Below, one piece after another: positions 19,712 to 28,087 of a stretch of 40,315 nucleotides of DNA (position 1 is its first letter; each line of letters opens with the position of its first letter). Made by a program: the position numbers and the translations under genes. This stretch comes from Oxalobacteraceae bacterium UBA6018 (lineage in GTDB: Bacteria > Pseudomonadota > Gammaproteobacteria > Burkholderiales > Burkholderiaceae_D): contig DIZW01000009.1 in the NCBI GenBank assembly GCA_002428015.1, forward strand, positions 9,223-49,537. Reading direction: 5' to 3'. The notes beneath the pieces were generated by a model, which worked only from the letters and a program-made list of their open reading frames with translations, was not told the DNA's origin and ran no database searches.

Positions 19712-19738
19712 GCGCCGGACCGCTGCGAAGCCCGGCGC
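19712..19738 (-). terminator. Weak hairpin between tssC and hcp
   Basis: A 7-bp GC-rich inverted repeat (19712-19718 / 19732-19738) with a 13-base loop lies just after the tssC stop. There is no T-tract. It may be an mRNA-processing or stabilising element before hcp, or chance in GC-rich DNA. Confidence 0.25.
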
Positions 19739-19754
19739 GGGGCGCACGACAACG

Positions 19755-21242
19755 TCAGATTTTCGCCGACGGCAGCTTCGATACCAGACGCAGCGACACG
19801 GTCAAGCCTTCCAGCTGGTAGTGCGGGCGCAGGAAGAACTTGGAGGTGTAGTAACCCGGATTGCCTTCGACTTCCTCGAGCACCACTTCGGCGGCGGCCA
19901 GCGGCTTCTTGGCCTTGGTCTGCTCGCTCGAATTGGCCGGGTCGCCGTCGACGTACTGCATGATCCATTTGGTCAGCCAGCGCTCCATCTCGTCGCGCTC
20001 CTTGAACGAGCCGAGTTTGTCGCGCACGATGCACTTGAGGTAGTGGGCGAAGCGGCAGGTGGCGAACAGGTAGGGCAGGCGAGCGGCCAGGTTGGCGTTG
20101 GCGGTGGCGTCCGGATCGTCGTATTCGGCCGGTTTGTGCAGCGACTGGGCGCCGATGAAGGCGGCGAAGTCGGTATTTTTCTTGTGCACCAGCGGCATGA
20201 AGCCGTTGGCCGCCAGCTCGGCTTCGCGCCGGTCCGAAATCGCGATCTCGGTCGGGCACTGCATGTCCACGCCGCCGTCGTCGGTCGGGAAGGAGTGCAC
20301 CGGCAAGCCTTCGACCGCGCCGCCGGACTCGATGCCGCGAATACGCGAGCACCAGCCGTATTCCTTGAACGAGCGGTTGATGTTGACCGCCATCGCGTAG
20401 GCCGCGTTGGCCCAGGTGTAGTTCTTCGAACTGGGGGCGCTGGTGTCTTCCTCGAAGTCGAATTCCTCGACCGGATCGGTTTTCGCGCCGTAGGGCTGGC
20501 GCGCCAGGAAGCGCGGCATGGCCAGGCCCACGTAGCGCGAATCCTCGGACTCGCGGAAAGAGCGCCAGGCGGCGTGTTCGGGGGTTTGGAAGATCTTGGT
20601 CAGGTCGCGCGGATTGGCCAATTCGTTCCAGGATTCCATCAGCATGACCGACGGCGCGGCGGCCGAGATGAAGGGCGCGTGCGCGGCGGCGGCGACCTTG
20701 GCCATCGACGAGAGCAGCTCGACGTCGGGCGCGCTGTTGTCGAAGTAGTAGTCGGCCACGATGGAGCCGAACGGCTCGCCGCCGAACTGGCCGAACTCCT
20801 GCTCGTACATCTTCTTGAAAATCGGGCTCTGGTCCCAGGCCGTGCCCTTGAACTTCTTGAGCGTCTTGCCCAGGTCGTTCTTGGAGATGTTCATCACGCG
20901 GATCTTGAGCATCTCGTCGGTTTCGGTGTTGTTCACCAGGTGGTGCAGGCCGCGCCAGGCGCCTTCGACGGCCTGGAACTGCTCCGAGTGCATGATCAGG
21001 TTGATCTGGTCGGTGAGCTTCTGGTCGATCGCCGCGATCAGGCCGGAGATGGTGGCCAGCACGTCGCCGGAGACCAGGTTGGTGCCGGCCAGAGCCTGCT
21101 CGGCCAGGGTGCGCACCGCCACTTCGACCGATTCCTTGGCCTTGTCGGACTGCGGCTTGAATTCCTTTTGCAGCAGGCTGCTGAAGTCGCTCATCTCGAG
21201 CGTGCCGGATTGCGCCTGTGATTCTGTATTGGCCTGCGCCAT
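19755..21242 (-). CDS. tssC: TssC, large T6SS sheath protein
   Basis: 495 residues (VipB/ImpD family), full length. It contains LIAAIDQKLTDQINLIMHSEQFQAVEGAWRGLHHLV near the start, DQSPIFKKMYEQEFGQFGGEPFG, PRFLARQPYG in the middle, and LEGLTVSLRLVSKLPSAKI at the end. With TssB it builds the contractile sheath that is later dismantled by ClpV. A GGGAGAA ribosome site precedes the ATG. It lies 30 bases after tssB. Confidence 0.97.
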   Translation of the reverse strand: MAQANTESQAQSGTLEMSDFSSLLQKEFKPQSDKAKESVEVAVRTLAEQALAGTNLVSGDVLATISGLIAAIDQKLTDQINLIMHSEQFQAVEGAWRGLHHLVNNTETDEMLKIRVMNISKNDLGKTLKKFKGTAWDQSPIFKKMYEQEFGQFGGEPFGSIVADYYFDNSAPDVELLSSMAKVAAAAHAPFISAAAPSVMLMESWNELANPRDLTKIFQTPEHAAWRSFRESEDSRYVGLAMPRFLARQPYGAKTDPVEEFDFEEDTSAPSSKNYTWANAAYAMAVNINRSFKEYGWCSRIRGIESGGAVEGLPVHSFPTDDGGVDMQCPTEIAISDRREAELAANGFMPLVHKKNTDFAAFIGAQSLHKPAEYDDPDATANANLAARLPYLFATCRFAHYLKCIVRDKLGSFKERDEMERWLTKWIMQYVDGDPANSSEQTKAKKPLAAAEVVLEEVEGNPGYYTSKFFLRPHYQLEGLTVSLRLVSKLPSAKI

Positions 21243-21272
21243 ATCGTTCTCCCGTACTGGTTCGGTTATCGG

Positions 21273-21773
21273 TTACTCGGTCGGCTTGGGCGCGGCGGTG
21301 AGCGCCTGCATCAGCGCTGGCTCGGCCAGCAGCTTGGCGATCAACTCTTCCGCGCCGGTCTTGCCGTCCATGTAGGTCATCAGGTTGGCCAGCTGGCCGC
21401 GCGCCTCGAGCAGCTGGCGCAGCGGCTCGACCTTGCGCGCCACGGCGCCGGGGGTGAAGTCGTCCATGCTCTCGAAGGTCAGGTCGATGGCCATGTTGCC
21501 CTCGCCGGTGAGGGTGTTGGGCACCTGCACCGCCACGCGCGGCTTCATCGCCTTGAGGCGCTCGTCGAAATTGTCGACGTCGATCTCGAGGAACTTGCGC
21601 TCGGCAACGGGCGCCAGCGGGTCGGCCGGCTGGCCCGACAGGTCGGCCAGCACGCCCATCACGAACGGCAGCTGGACTTTTTTCTCCGCGCCGTAGACCT
21701 CGACGTCATACTCGATCTGCACGCGCGGCGCGCGATTGCGCGCGATGAACTTCTGGCTACTTTCTTTGCCCAC
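21273..21773 (-). CDS. tssB: TssB, small T6SS sheath protein
   Basis: 166 residues (VipA/ImpB family). MGKESSQKFIARNRAPRVQI followed by YDVEVYGAEKKVQLPFVMGVLADLSG is diagnostic. It forms the sheath heterodimer with TssC, and TagJ is known to bind TssB in related systems. The start codon is GTG with an excellent GGAGGAG site six bases upstream. It lies 61 bases after tssA and 30 before tssC. Confidence 0.97.
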   Translation of the reverse strand: MGKESSQKFIARNRAPRVQIEYDVEVYGAEKKVQLPFVMGVLADLSGQPADPLAPVAERKFLEIDVDNFDERLKAMKPRVAVQVPNTLTGEGNMAIDLTFESMDDFTPGAVARKVEPLRQLLEARGQLANLMTYMDGKTGAEELIAKLLAEPALMQALTAAPKPTE

Positions 21774-21834
21774 GATTTACTCCTCCAAGATTGAACTACA
21801 CGGCTTGCCGCCTGCCTGTTGCGTCGCTACCCTT

Positions 21835-22875
21835 CTACTGCTCTTCCTGCGGTCCACGAATGACGTTCAACTGCCCCATGCTCTCCGGGGCCAGTTCTTC
21901 CATGATTTCAAAAAAGTTCTTCGGCGCCAGGCGCTTGGCGCGTTCGAGCAGCATCGGCACCGGGCTCGACGGTTCGCTGCGCGCGTAGTAGGCGAGGATC
22001 TTGTCGAGCATGCGCACCACGTCGGCGCGGCCGTTGATCTCGCCGCTGATGGCGGCCGGCGCGGCGCGCGCCCCGGCCGGCGTCCCCGCCTCGGCCGCTG
22101 GCGGCGCGTCCGCCTCGGCCTCGCTTGCCTCGGGCGCGGCCGCGTGGGCGGCCAGCAGGTCGCGCATGCGGCGCAGCTGGCGCGTGAGCGCGTCCAGGTT
22201 GAGCGCCTGCGAGCTGCCGACCTGGCGCACCAGCGCCACTTCGATGTTGACCACGCTGTCATGGGCCTGGGACGCGGCCTGGACGGCGGCGGCCATCACC
22301 TCGGGGGCGACGTCGCGCAGGGCCGCCTCGATCGAGCTCAGCGCCAGCGCGGACTGGCCGGCCGGCGTCGGCAGCTCGCCGCTGGCCTGGTCGAGCAGGC
22401 GCAGCGACAACGGGCCCAGGCCGGGCAGCACGATGAAGCTCGATTCCTTGAGCTCGCGCAGCACGGTGGCGCTGTCGGCCAGGGTGGCCAGCGAATTGAT
22501 GCGCAGGGTAGGATCGTTGTCGTCGTCGGGATCGAGCTGGGGATGGACGCTGTCCCAGCGCTCGGCGACCAGGCGCTCAAGCAGGCGCACGCCGTCGGCG
22601 AAGCCGGGCAGGCCATGCAGCGCCAGCAGGGCGCGCAGCAGCGGCATGGCCGCGCGCAGGTCGCGGCTGCGGGCCAGCACCTCGCCGGCCTGCTGCTTGA
22701 CCAGCTTCCACTCGGGCGGCACGGCCGGCGTGATGGTGTCGCCGTATTGCACTTCCGGCTTGCCCAGCACGCTCTGCTCGAGCGCCAGGAAGGCCGGATC
22801 GTATTCGAGATTGGGGCCGCACGGCGCGTCCGCAGCCAACTCTTGTAGCAGGGAATCTACGTCGACAATACTCAT
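21835..22875 (-). CDS. tssA: TssA, T6SS assembly/cap protein
   Basis: The ImpA N-terminal domain is clear (DAPCGPNLEYDPAFLALEQ, with EWKLVKQQAGEVLARSRDLR soon after). A variable Ala/Pro-rich middle region follows, and the C-terminal domain has YYARSEPSSPVPMLLERAKR and FFEIMEELAPESM. TssA guides baseplate, tube and sheath assembly. The start is uncertain. ATG 22875 (MSIVDVDSLLQEL, 346 aa) matches homologues but lacks a clear ribosome site; ATG 22923 and GTG 22929 would add 16-18 residues. It is the first T6SS gene of the run, so the main promoter should lie in the next few hundred bases upstream. Confidence 0.92.
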   Translation of the reverse strand: MSIVDVDSLLQELAADAPCGPNLEYDPAFLALEQSVLGKPEVQYGDTITPAVPPEWKLVKQQAGEVLARSRDLRAAMPLLRALLALHGLPGFADGVRLLERLVAERWDSVHPQLDPDDDNDPTLRINSLATLADSATVLRELKESSFIVLPGLGPLSLRLLDQASGELPTPAGQSALALSSIEAALRDVAPEVMAAAVQAASQAHDSVVNIEVALVRQVGSSQALNLDALTRQLRRMRDLLAAHAAAPEASEAEADAPPAAEAGTPAGARAAPAAISGEINGRADVVRMLDKILAYYARSEPSSPVPMLLERAKRLAPKNFFEIMEELAPESMGQLNVIRGPQEEQ

Positions 22876-23227
22876 AGGATGAAACGCGGGCTTGGTTTTG
22901 GACAGCGGATTGTTTCGACTCATCGTCACCGCCAGAGGCGGCGCGCGGTCGTTTTATATTTGCTCAACAAATGGGCTCGAAAACATTGTTCTCTAGACAC
23001 ATCGGACAACTATACGCGATTTTGAACGACCAACGTTAGTAAAAAATCTGCATTTTTTAGGGGTTGGATCAAGATCAGCCGGTTGACATTTTGGCCCGAC
23101 CGGACTAGTGCGCGCCATCAAAATGGGCGTGGCAAGGGAGCGCTTGTTGCTAGCGCGCAGTGATTGTTGGTAAGGGAATATGGCGCGCACTATGGCGCGG
23201 ACCATGGCGCCGGAATCGGCGGGAAGT
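22876..23227. other. Intergenic region upstream of tssA
   Basis: No gene is seen apart from the possible short N-terminal extension of tssA. On the minus strand there are -10-like hexamers TATAGT (near 23010) and TATAAA (near 22956) without convincing -35 boxes. A 7-bp A/T inverted repeat, AAAAAAT-CTGC-ATTTTTT (about 23041-23058), and a three-copy 12-bp repeat (23179-23214) are also present. The region is visibly more AT-rich than its surroundings and is the expected control region of the T6SS sheath operon. Confidence 0.5.
23179..23214. repeat. Three 12-bp tandem repeats upstream of tssA
   Basis: Three consecutive units, TATGGCGCGCAC, TATGGCGCGGAC and CATGGCGCCGGA, differ at one to a few positions. 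They lie just beyond the 3' end of the DUF2007 gene and about 300 bases upstream of tssA. They could be binding sites on one face of the helix or simple slippage. Confidence 0.7.
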
Positions 23228-23545
23228 TCAGGCCGGCTGGCCGACGTCGGCGTCGTCGTCGAGCGCCAAATCGCCGCGCGCGAAAGCGGCCAGCACCTCG
23301 GCGGCCTGCTGGAGATAGGCCTGCGGCACCAGGACCCGCACCCCGCCCATGGCCGGCGCGATCAGCTGGTCGGCCTGGGCGTGGTTGGCGTCGGCCACCA
23401 CGGCCGGGATGCCGGCGGCGGCCAGGCAGCCGCGCATCAGGTGGGCGTCGGTCGGGTTGAGGTAGCGGGCGGCCACGAACAGGTCGCGGCCGGGAATGCG
23501 CTCGGCTTCGAACGGCAGCGTGGCGCTGCCCAGCAGGTTCTCCAT
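23228..23545 (-). CDS. DUF2007 domain protein
   Basis: 105-residue protein resembling DUF2007 (putative prokaryotic signal-transducing proteins). FVAARYLNPTDAHLMRGCLA is followed by AGIPAVVADANHAQADQL and GGVRVLVPQAYLQQAAEVL, with an acidic tail. The fold is ferredoxin-like and GlnB-like in other members; the molecular role is unknown. The frame is open further upstream, but the ATG at 23545 begins the conserved region. It lies 70 bases downstream of the FtsH-like gene on the same strand, so the two are probably co-transcribed. Confidence 0.75.
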   Translation of the reverse strand: MENLLGSATLPFEAERIPGRDLFVAARYLNPTDAHLMRGCLAAAGIPAVVADANHAQADQLIAPAMGGVRVLVPQAYLQQAAEVLAAFARGDLALDDDADVGQPA

Positions 23546-23615
23546 CGACGGCTCCGGTTCAGCGGCCGGGGCCGGCCGCCACCGGATCAGCTTACACCAG
23601 CGCCGGGCGCGCCAC

Positions 23616-25586
23616 TCACACGGCGATGGCGGCGCTGTCGGCGCACAGCTTGAGGCTGGCGTGGCGGCCCCCGCCGATGTGGCCCATGAGCAGCTCGCGG
23701 CGCTCCTCGAGCAGGGCGAACACGGCATCCTTGGACAGCACGTACTGGTCCAGCAAGGTGTCCTTGAGCGACTCGATCACGGCCTTGTAGTCGCGGATCG
23801 CGCCCAAGGTGTAGCTGTAGAGCTCGTCGGATTTCTCCTCCACCTGGCGCACCGTGTGCTCGCCGCTGCCTTCCTGACGCAGCTGGGTGTAGTCGATCTT
23901 CGAGCGCGAATACATCGACAGCCGGTTGACCATCAGGTTAAGCATCTTGGTGGCCTTCTCGATGTCGTTCTGGCTGCCCACGGAGATCCCGCGCGCGCCG
24001 TAGAACAGCTCCTCGGCGGCGACCCCGCCGTACAGCTGGATCACGTCCTGTTCGAGCTCCTCGAGGGTGCGCAGCGAGACGTCGTCGCCCGACTGCAGCA
24101 CGTAGCCGAGCGCGCCGAGCTTGGACACGGCCTCGGTGCTGATCTTGAGCAGATGCGATTTCTCCTTGACCTGCTCGAGCGGCATGCCCTGGCGCAGGTA
24201 GGGGTCGATCTGCATGAAGAAGTGGCCCAGCTCGTGCAGCGCCACGCGCTCGCGCTGCTTGTGCTTCTCGGCCGTGGTGGCGCGGTCGGTCAGGCCCAGG
24301 GTGGCGCGCTCGAAGGCGCGGAACATCAGGTCGGTATTGATGATCGTCTTTTCCTGGATCGAGATCATGCTGGCGCGCTCGACCACGGTCTCGAGCAGCG
24401 CCGGGCTCAGGTTGGCGGTCATCTCGGCCACCTGGTTCAGGTCCAGGTCGGCCCAGTCCACCAGCCCCTCCTTCTTACGTCCCAGGAAGCTCTTGAGCAA
24501 GGCGCTGCGCTCGCCCTTGTTGGGCAAGCGGAAATTGATCTTCACGGAAAAGCGCCTCAGCATGGCCTCGTCCATCTCGCTGGAGGCGTCGTCGAAGTTG
24601 GAGGCGACCACCCAGATCACGCCGGCGCCCTGCTCGCTCTTGACCCCGTCGAGCAGGCCGAGCAGGGTGTTGGCGGTGTCGTCCTCCCATTTCTTTTCGC
24701 CCCGGCCGCGCGGCATGAACAGGGTCTGGGCCTCGTCCAGGAAGATGATGCAGCTGCCGCGCGCGCAGGCCTTGCGGTACAGGGCGTTGAGGGCCTTGGA
24801 GCCGCCGCCCACGTAACCGGACTCGAGCGCGGAGCCGGAGGCCTGGATCAGTGGCACGTCGAGTTTCTTGGCCAGGTAGCCGACCAGCTTGGTCTTGCCG
24901 GTGCCGGCCGGGCCGGTCAGCATGACGTTGAACGGCTTGTCGATGTTGTGCGACTTGTACTCGCTGCGGTTGCGGATCATGTCTTCCAGGTGCAACACTT
25001 CCTGCTTGATGTCGTCCATGCCGATCAGGTCGTCCATGCTGCCCTTAAGCTTGTCGGGGGTGATGACGGACGCGCTCATGCCCATGCCGGGGATGCCGAA
25101 CTTCATCGCGTACAGGATCAGGCCGATCAGGACGATATCGAGCGCGTGGCGCTTGAAGAACGCCATGGCCTCGGCGGCGACGCCGTTCTCGCCGTCCTCC
25201 AGCAGCACCGCCTTGTGCGAGGCCAGGTAGTCCTCCTTGGCGATCGAATACGGGATGCCGTTCTTGAGCAGCACCTCGCGCTCCAGGCTCAGGTGCGAGG
25301 TGCTGGGCACCTTGACCACGTGCACCTCGGGCGCGCCCTTGAACTTGAACACGTAGCGCGGCGATTCCGACAGCGGCCTGGCCACCAGCAGGTAGTCCAG
25401 GCGGTCCTTGGCCGCGGCCAGCGCGGTGATCTGGGAGATGTCCTGGGAGTGCACCACCGGGCTGGGGTCCTGGGGCACGTCGGACTTGACGATGGCCAAG
25501 CCCAGCACGACGGCGAGCAGCGCGGCCACACCCAGGCGCACGTACAGGTTCTTGAACACATTCTGAAGTTTGGCGAGATTCGGCAT
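23616..25586 (-). CDS. FtsH-like membrane AAA+ zinc protease (divergent paralogue)
   Basis: 656 residues with FtsH layout: transmembrane segment about 17-34, periplasmic region about 35-145, second transmembrane segment about 148-166. The AAA+ domain has Walker A GPAGTGKT at 225-232, pore motif YVG at 258-260, IFLDEA at 281-286 and RRF at 344-346. The M41 peptidase domain has HELGH at 451-455 and SQNDIEKAT with Asp541 as likely third zinc ligand, plus GGVAAEELFYG at 520-530. All catalytic elements seem present, yet the protein is clearly divergent from housekeeping FtsH (HELGH instead of HEAGH, and an unlike periplasmic region). It is probably a paralogue. A link to the adjacent T6SS is possible but unproven. 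Confidence 0.85.
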   Translation of the reverse strand: MPNLAKLQNVFKNLYVRLGVAALLAVVLGLAIVKSDVPQDPSPVVHSQDISQITALAAAKDRLDYLLVARPLSESPRYVFKFKGAPEVHVVKVPSTSHLSLEREVLLKNGIPYSIAKEDYLASHKAVLLEDGENGVAAEAMAFFKRHALDIVLIGLILYAMKFGIPGMGMSASVITPDKLKGSMDDLIGMDDIKQEVLHLEDMIRNRSEYKSHNIDKPFNVMLTGPAGTGKTKLVGYLAKKLDVPLIQASGSALESGYVGGGSKALNALYRKACARGSCIIFLDEAQTLFMPRGRGEKKWEDDTANTLLGLLDGVKSEQGAGVIWVVASNFDDASSEMDEAMLRRFSVKINFRLPNKGERSALLKSFLGRKKEGLVDWADLDLNQVAEMTANLSPALLETVVERASMISIQEKTIINTDLMFRAFERATLGLTDRATTAEKHKQRERVALHELGHFFMQIDPYLRQGMPLEQVKEKSHLLKISTEAVSKLGALGYVLQSGDDVSLRTLEELEQDVIQLYGGVAAEELFYGARGISVGSQNDIEKATKMLNLMVNRLSMYSRSKIDYTQLRQEGSGEHTVRQVEEKSDELYSYTLGAIRDYKAVIESLKDTLLDQYVLSKDAVFALLEERRELLMGHIGGGRHASLKLCADSAAIAV

Positions 25587-26269
25587 GAAAATAACTCTAT
25601 GAAAAAGGTGGCGCAGCGTTGCGACGGATCAATCAGCGTTTGCCTGCCGCGCGGCGCTAAGGAGCGGCAGTGACAGCGGCTTCGATTGACCACCGTCCCG
25701 GCGGGGTGCCGGGCACGCATCGACGTCGCTATGCGGTGTTGCAGCACGGAGGGCGGCGTGGCCCGGCGTGCACTTTTGCCATTAAATTGATGCTGGGAGG
25801 CAATAGAGATATGGCGACTATACCGCCAAACAAAAGCGAGGTACAGCAAGATTCGTGTAAAAAATTTTGCGGCGCAACAGCTATGGTCAGGCCGACAATG
25901 GCGGGTGTTGACGAGTTATCAGCAAGGGCGGCGCGGGGCCGCGATATCGCAGTGGTAACAATTCGTTTCAGCCCTTGATGATAGGCCACTTTCGGCGGAG
26001 GATCCTTAGTACTGGCTTAAACCGATGCAATCCGGGACGGGGCTCCTGCCTTTCCCCTCGTTATTTTGCCGCACCGCACTATCCTTTCGGAATTAGCTTT
26101 CCTCAGCTTAATTTTCCAGAAAATTCGCCGCAGTTCAATCGAATCGCCATGGAAAAATACGCTCGCCCATGATTAAATAGAAACGTGAATTGATTTGGTG
26201 ACGGGCGCTAAAATGTTGCGATGCAATACGCCCGCCGAGCACCATGTCCCGCATGTAAAGGAAGCTACC
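25587..26269. other. 683-base intergenic region, no gene recognised
   Basis: This spacer separates the FtsH-like gene (-) from the PEP-CTERM gene (+), so it should contain promoters in both directions. It is distinctly AT-richer than the coding DNA, especially 25780-26220. Short open frames at 25729-25989 (-) and 25975-26172 (+) show no recognisable family, ribosome site or codon pattern. A TAAAAT hexamer at 26209-26214 is the best -10 candidate for the PEP-CTERM gene, without a good -35. Confidence 0.5.
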
Positions 26270-26533
26270 GTGAAAACTATCGCATTGGCCGCCGCGCTTG
26301 CGCTGGCCCTTGGCGCCGCCGTCCCGGCGCGCGCCATCGAAGTGGTGAACAATCACTCCGCGTCCTCGTATTCCCCGCGCCAGCCCGACCTGGCCGCCGT
26401 CCCGAATGGCATGGGCGTGGCCGATGTCGAATCGTCCGAACTGCCGGAGCCGGAAGTGTTCGCGATGATGCTGCTCGGCCTGGTGTTGATCGGCTACCGC
26501 GCCCGCCGCGACAGTAGCGAAAAGTTCAAGTAA
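26270..26533 (+). CDS. Small PEP-CTERM protein
   Basis: 87 residues beginning with GTG. There is a signal peptide (about 1-22, VKTIALAAALALALGAAV then PARA), a short Ser/Pro-rich mature region, and a C-terminal sorting signal: LPEPEVFAMMLLGLVLIGYR (LPEP near 61-64), a hydrophobic helix, then RARRDSSEKFK. This matches the PEP-CTERM pattern recognised by EpsH-type exosortase. The AAAGGAAG site at 26257-26264, six bases before the GTG, fixes the start; the frame is open to 26195 but without a comparable site. It implies that an exosortase is encoded elsewhere. Such proteins usually accompany exopolysaccharide production; the specific role is unknown. Confidence 0.8.
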   Translation: MKTIALAAALALALGAAVPARAIEVVNNHSASSYSPRQPDLAAVPNGMGVADVESSELPEPEVFAMMLLGLVLIGYRARRDSSEKFK

Positions 26534-26606
26534 GCATTCCCGGCCGTCCGCGGCGGCGGGCTTTACGGCTGAACACGCCTGGCCTGCGCACTGGCCGTCC
26601 CGCCTG

Positions 26607-26672
26607 TCGTCTACCCTTCGGCTCGCCTTCGCCTAGCCTTCGCCTACCCTTCGCCTACCCTTCGTCTACCTG
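26607..26672. repeat. Six 11-bp tandem repeats, consensus TCGCCTACCCT
   Basis: Six contiguous 11-base units: TCGTCTACCCT, TCGGCTCGCCT, TCGCCTAGCCT, TCGCCTACCCT, TCGCCTACCCT and TCGTCTACCTG. They lie in the spacer between the PEP-CTERM gene (+) and the 3' end of the DUF1697 gene (-). Eleven bases is close to one helical turn. It may be a polymorphic minisatellite; no coding or terminator role is evident. Confidence 0.9.
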
Positions 26673-26721
26673 TTGCCCACGTTGAAGTTTCTCCTCCGCC
26701 AGGCCCCGCCCTCGCGCCACC

Positions 26722-27276
26722 TCACGCGTCGACCGCTTCCGCGCACAGCTGTTGCAGCCGCATGAGCGTGCTCCAGTTGCGCGCAGTCACGCTATCTCCC
26801 AACAATTTCCCTACGGCCTCGGCCGCCTTGCAGGCCAGTACGCCCTGCGGGCACCACACATAGGCGGCGCGGGGCCCCACGGCCAGCGCTTCCTCCCCCC
26901 AGTCCTGACCCGCCAGCGGCGCCAGTGCGCCCAAGGCGCCCGCTTCCTTGACGATAAAGGCCAGCAGCCGCGCAGGATCGGCGGCTACCGGCAGCAAGGG
27001 ATTGGCCGCGACGACGGCGTTGAGCTCATCGCTGGTCATGACCGTCACGCGCGCCGCCACGCCCAGCCGAAGCACCAGGGCCTCCTCGATCGCTTGCGCG
27101 GCCGCGGCGGACGCGAGCGGCGCGGCGCTGAACACCACGTTACCGCTGCTGAGCAAGCTGCGCACATGGCTAAAGCCAAGCTTGGCGACGAGGCGGCGCA
27201 GATCGGCCATGGCGATGCGCTTGGCACGCCCGACATTAATGCCGCGCAACAGAGCGATGTAGCGCCGGGTAGTCAT
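26722..27276 (-). CDS. DUF1697 family protein
   Basis: 184 residues. YIALLRGINVGRAKRIAMADLR, then SLLSSGNVVFS near the start, are the hallmark of DUF1697; the C-terminus ends SVTARNWSTLMRLQQL. The family is widespread in bacteria, has a known fold but no assigned reaction. The ATG has an AGGA motif eight bases upstream. It follows the GST gene on the same strand after 53 bases, so the two may share a transcript. Its 3' end faces the PEP-CTERM gene across the 11-bp repeat array. Confidence 0.9.
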   Translation of the reverse strand: MTTRRYIALLRGINVGRAKRIAMADLRRLVAKLGFSHVRSLLSSGNVVFSAAPLASAAAAQAIEEALVLRLGVAARVTVMTSDELNAVVAANPLLPVAADPARLLAFIVKEAGALGALAPLAGQDWGEEALAVGPRAAYVWCPQGVLACKAAEAVGKLLGDSVTARNWSTLMRLQQLCAEAVDA

Positions 27277-27329
27277 GCCGCCATCCTACCCCGGCCGCGC
27301 GCAGCCGGGCGCATGGCTGGCGCCGCGGC

Positions 27330-27938
27330 TCAGTCGAGCAGACCCTCGTCGCGCATGGCCTGTTGTACCGCCGGGCGGGCGCCGATGCGCTGCTGGAATG
27401 CTTGCAGCCTGGGCCAGGCGGCCAGGTCCAGCTGGACGAAAGGCGCCCAGCTGGTCACGGTGAACAAGTAGGCGTCAGCCACGCTGAAACGCTGATCGAC
27501 GAGGAATTCTTTGTCGGCCAGCATGGCCTCGACGGTGGCGTAGCGCGCCAGCAGGTTGGCGCGGGCATAGGTCTTGACCGCGTCCGGCAACTCGGGCCGG
27601 AACAGCGGCGAATAATTCTTGTGCAGTTCGGCCGCGATGAAATTGAGGATAGACATGAGCCGGTAGCGTTCCATGCTGCCGTAGGCCGGCGCCAGTTGCT
27701 TGCCGGGCACCTGATCGGCCAGGTATTGGACGATCGCCGGGCCCTCGGTCAGGCGCGCGCCATTGTCGAGTTCCAGCACGGGCACGTAGCCGCTGGGATT
27801 GACGGCGCGAAAATCGGCGCCGCTCTCGGTCGTCTTTTGATGCAGGTCGACTTTCTCCATGGTGAAAGGCAGCCCGGCTTCGAGCAGGACGATGTGGGGG
27901 GACAGGGAGCAGGCACCGGGACTGAAATACAGTTTCAT
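27330..27938 (-). CDS. gstA: Glutathione S-transferase, beta class
   Basis: 202 residues aligning by eye along the whole length with E. coli GstA. MKLYFSPGACSLSPHIVLLE contains Cys10, the beta-class active-site cysteine. NPSGYVPVLELDNGARLTEG gives the cis-Pro and Ser/Glu glutathione-binding region, and QRFSVADAYLFTV is the N-capping box of the C-terminal helical domain. It conjugates glutathione to electrophiles or serves as a glutathione-dependent reductase in the cytoplasm. The ATG at 27938 with AAGGAT upstream is preferred over the 22-codon longer open frame. It is divergent from the HDOD unit. Confidence 0.92.
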   Translation of the reverse strand: MKLYFSPGACSLSPHIVLLEAGLPFTMEKVDLHQKTTESGADFRAVNPSGYVPVLELDNGARLTEGPAIVQYLADQVPGKQLAPAYGSMERYRLMSILNFIAAELHKNYSPLFRPELPDAVKTYARANLLARYATVEAMLADKEFLVDQRFSVADAYLFTVTSWAPFVQLDLAAWPRLQAFQQRIGARPAVQQAMRDEGLLD

Positions 27939-28087
27939 GGTTGATCCTTCAGATTGGAGGTGGCGGAAAAGGCGGCAGGACGCCAAACCGGGAAAGCATG
28001 GCAAGAATACAACAGCGGCGCGCGTCCCACTTGGGCACGCGCAAGCGCGCGCCGAACGCCCCCCGCCGGGCCGCCGTCCGTGTCGTA

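Noticed and set aside
23041..23058. AAAAAAT-CTGC-ATTTTTT hairpin as an intrinsic terminator upstream of tssA.
   Set aside because: The stem is entirely A/T and no gene ends close to it on the relevant strand; it is more likely part of an AT-rich control region.
25975..26060. Possible c-di-GMP (GEMM-I) riboswitch: a stretch reading TTAAACCGATGCAATCCGGG resembles part of that class.
   Set aside because: The conserved GACGCAAAGCC and GGCAAA core elements and the P1 pairing are not seen, so the resemblance is probably chance.
25729..26172. Short open frames on both strands in the AT-rich gap before the PEP-CTERM gene.
   Set aside because: No ribosome sites, no recognisable family and no typical codon pattern.
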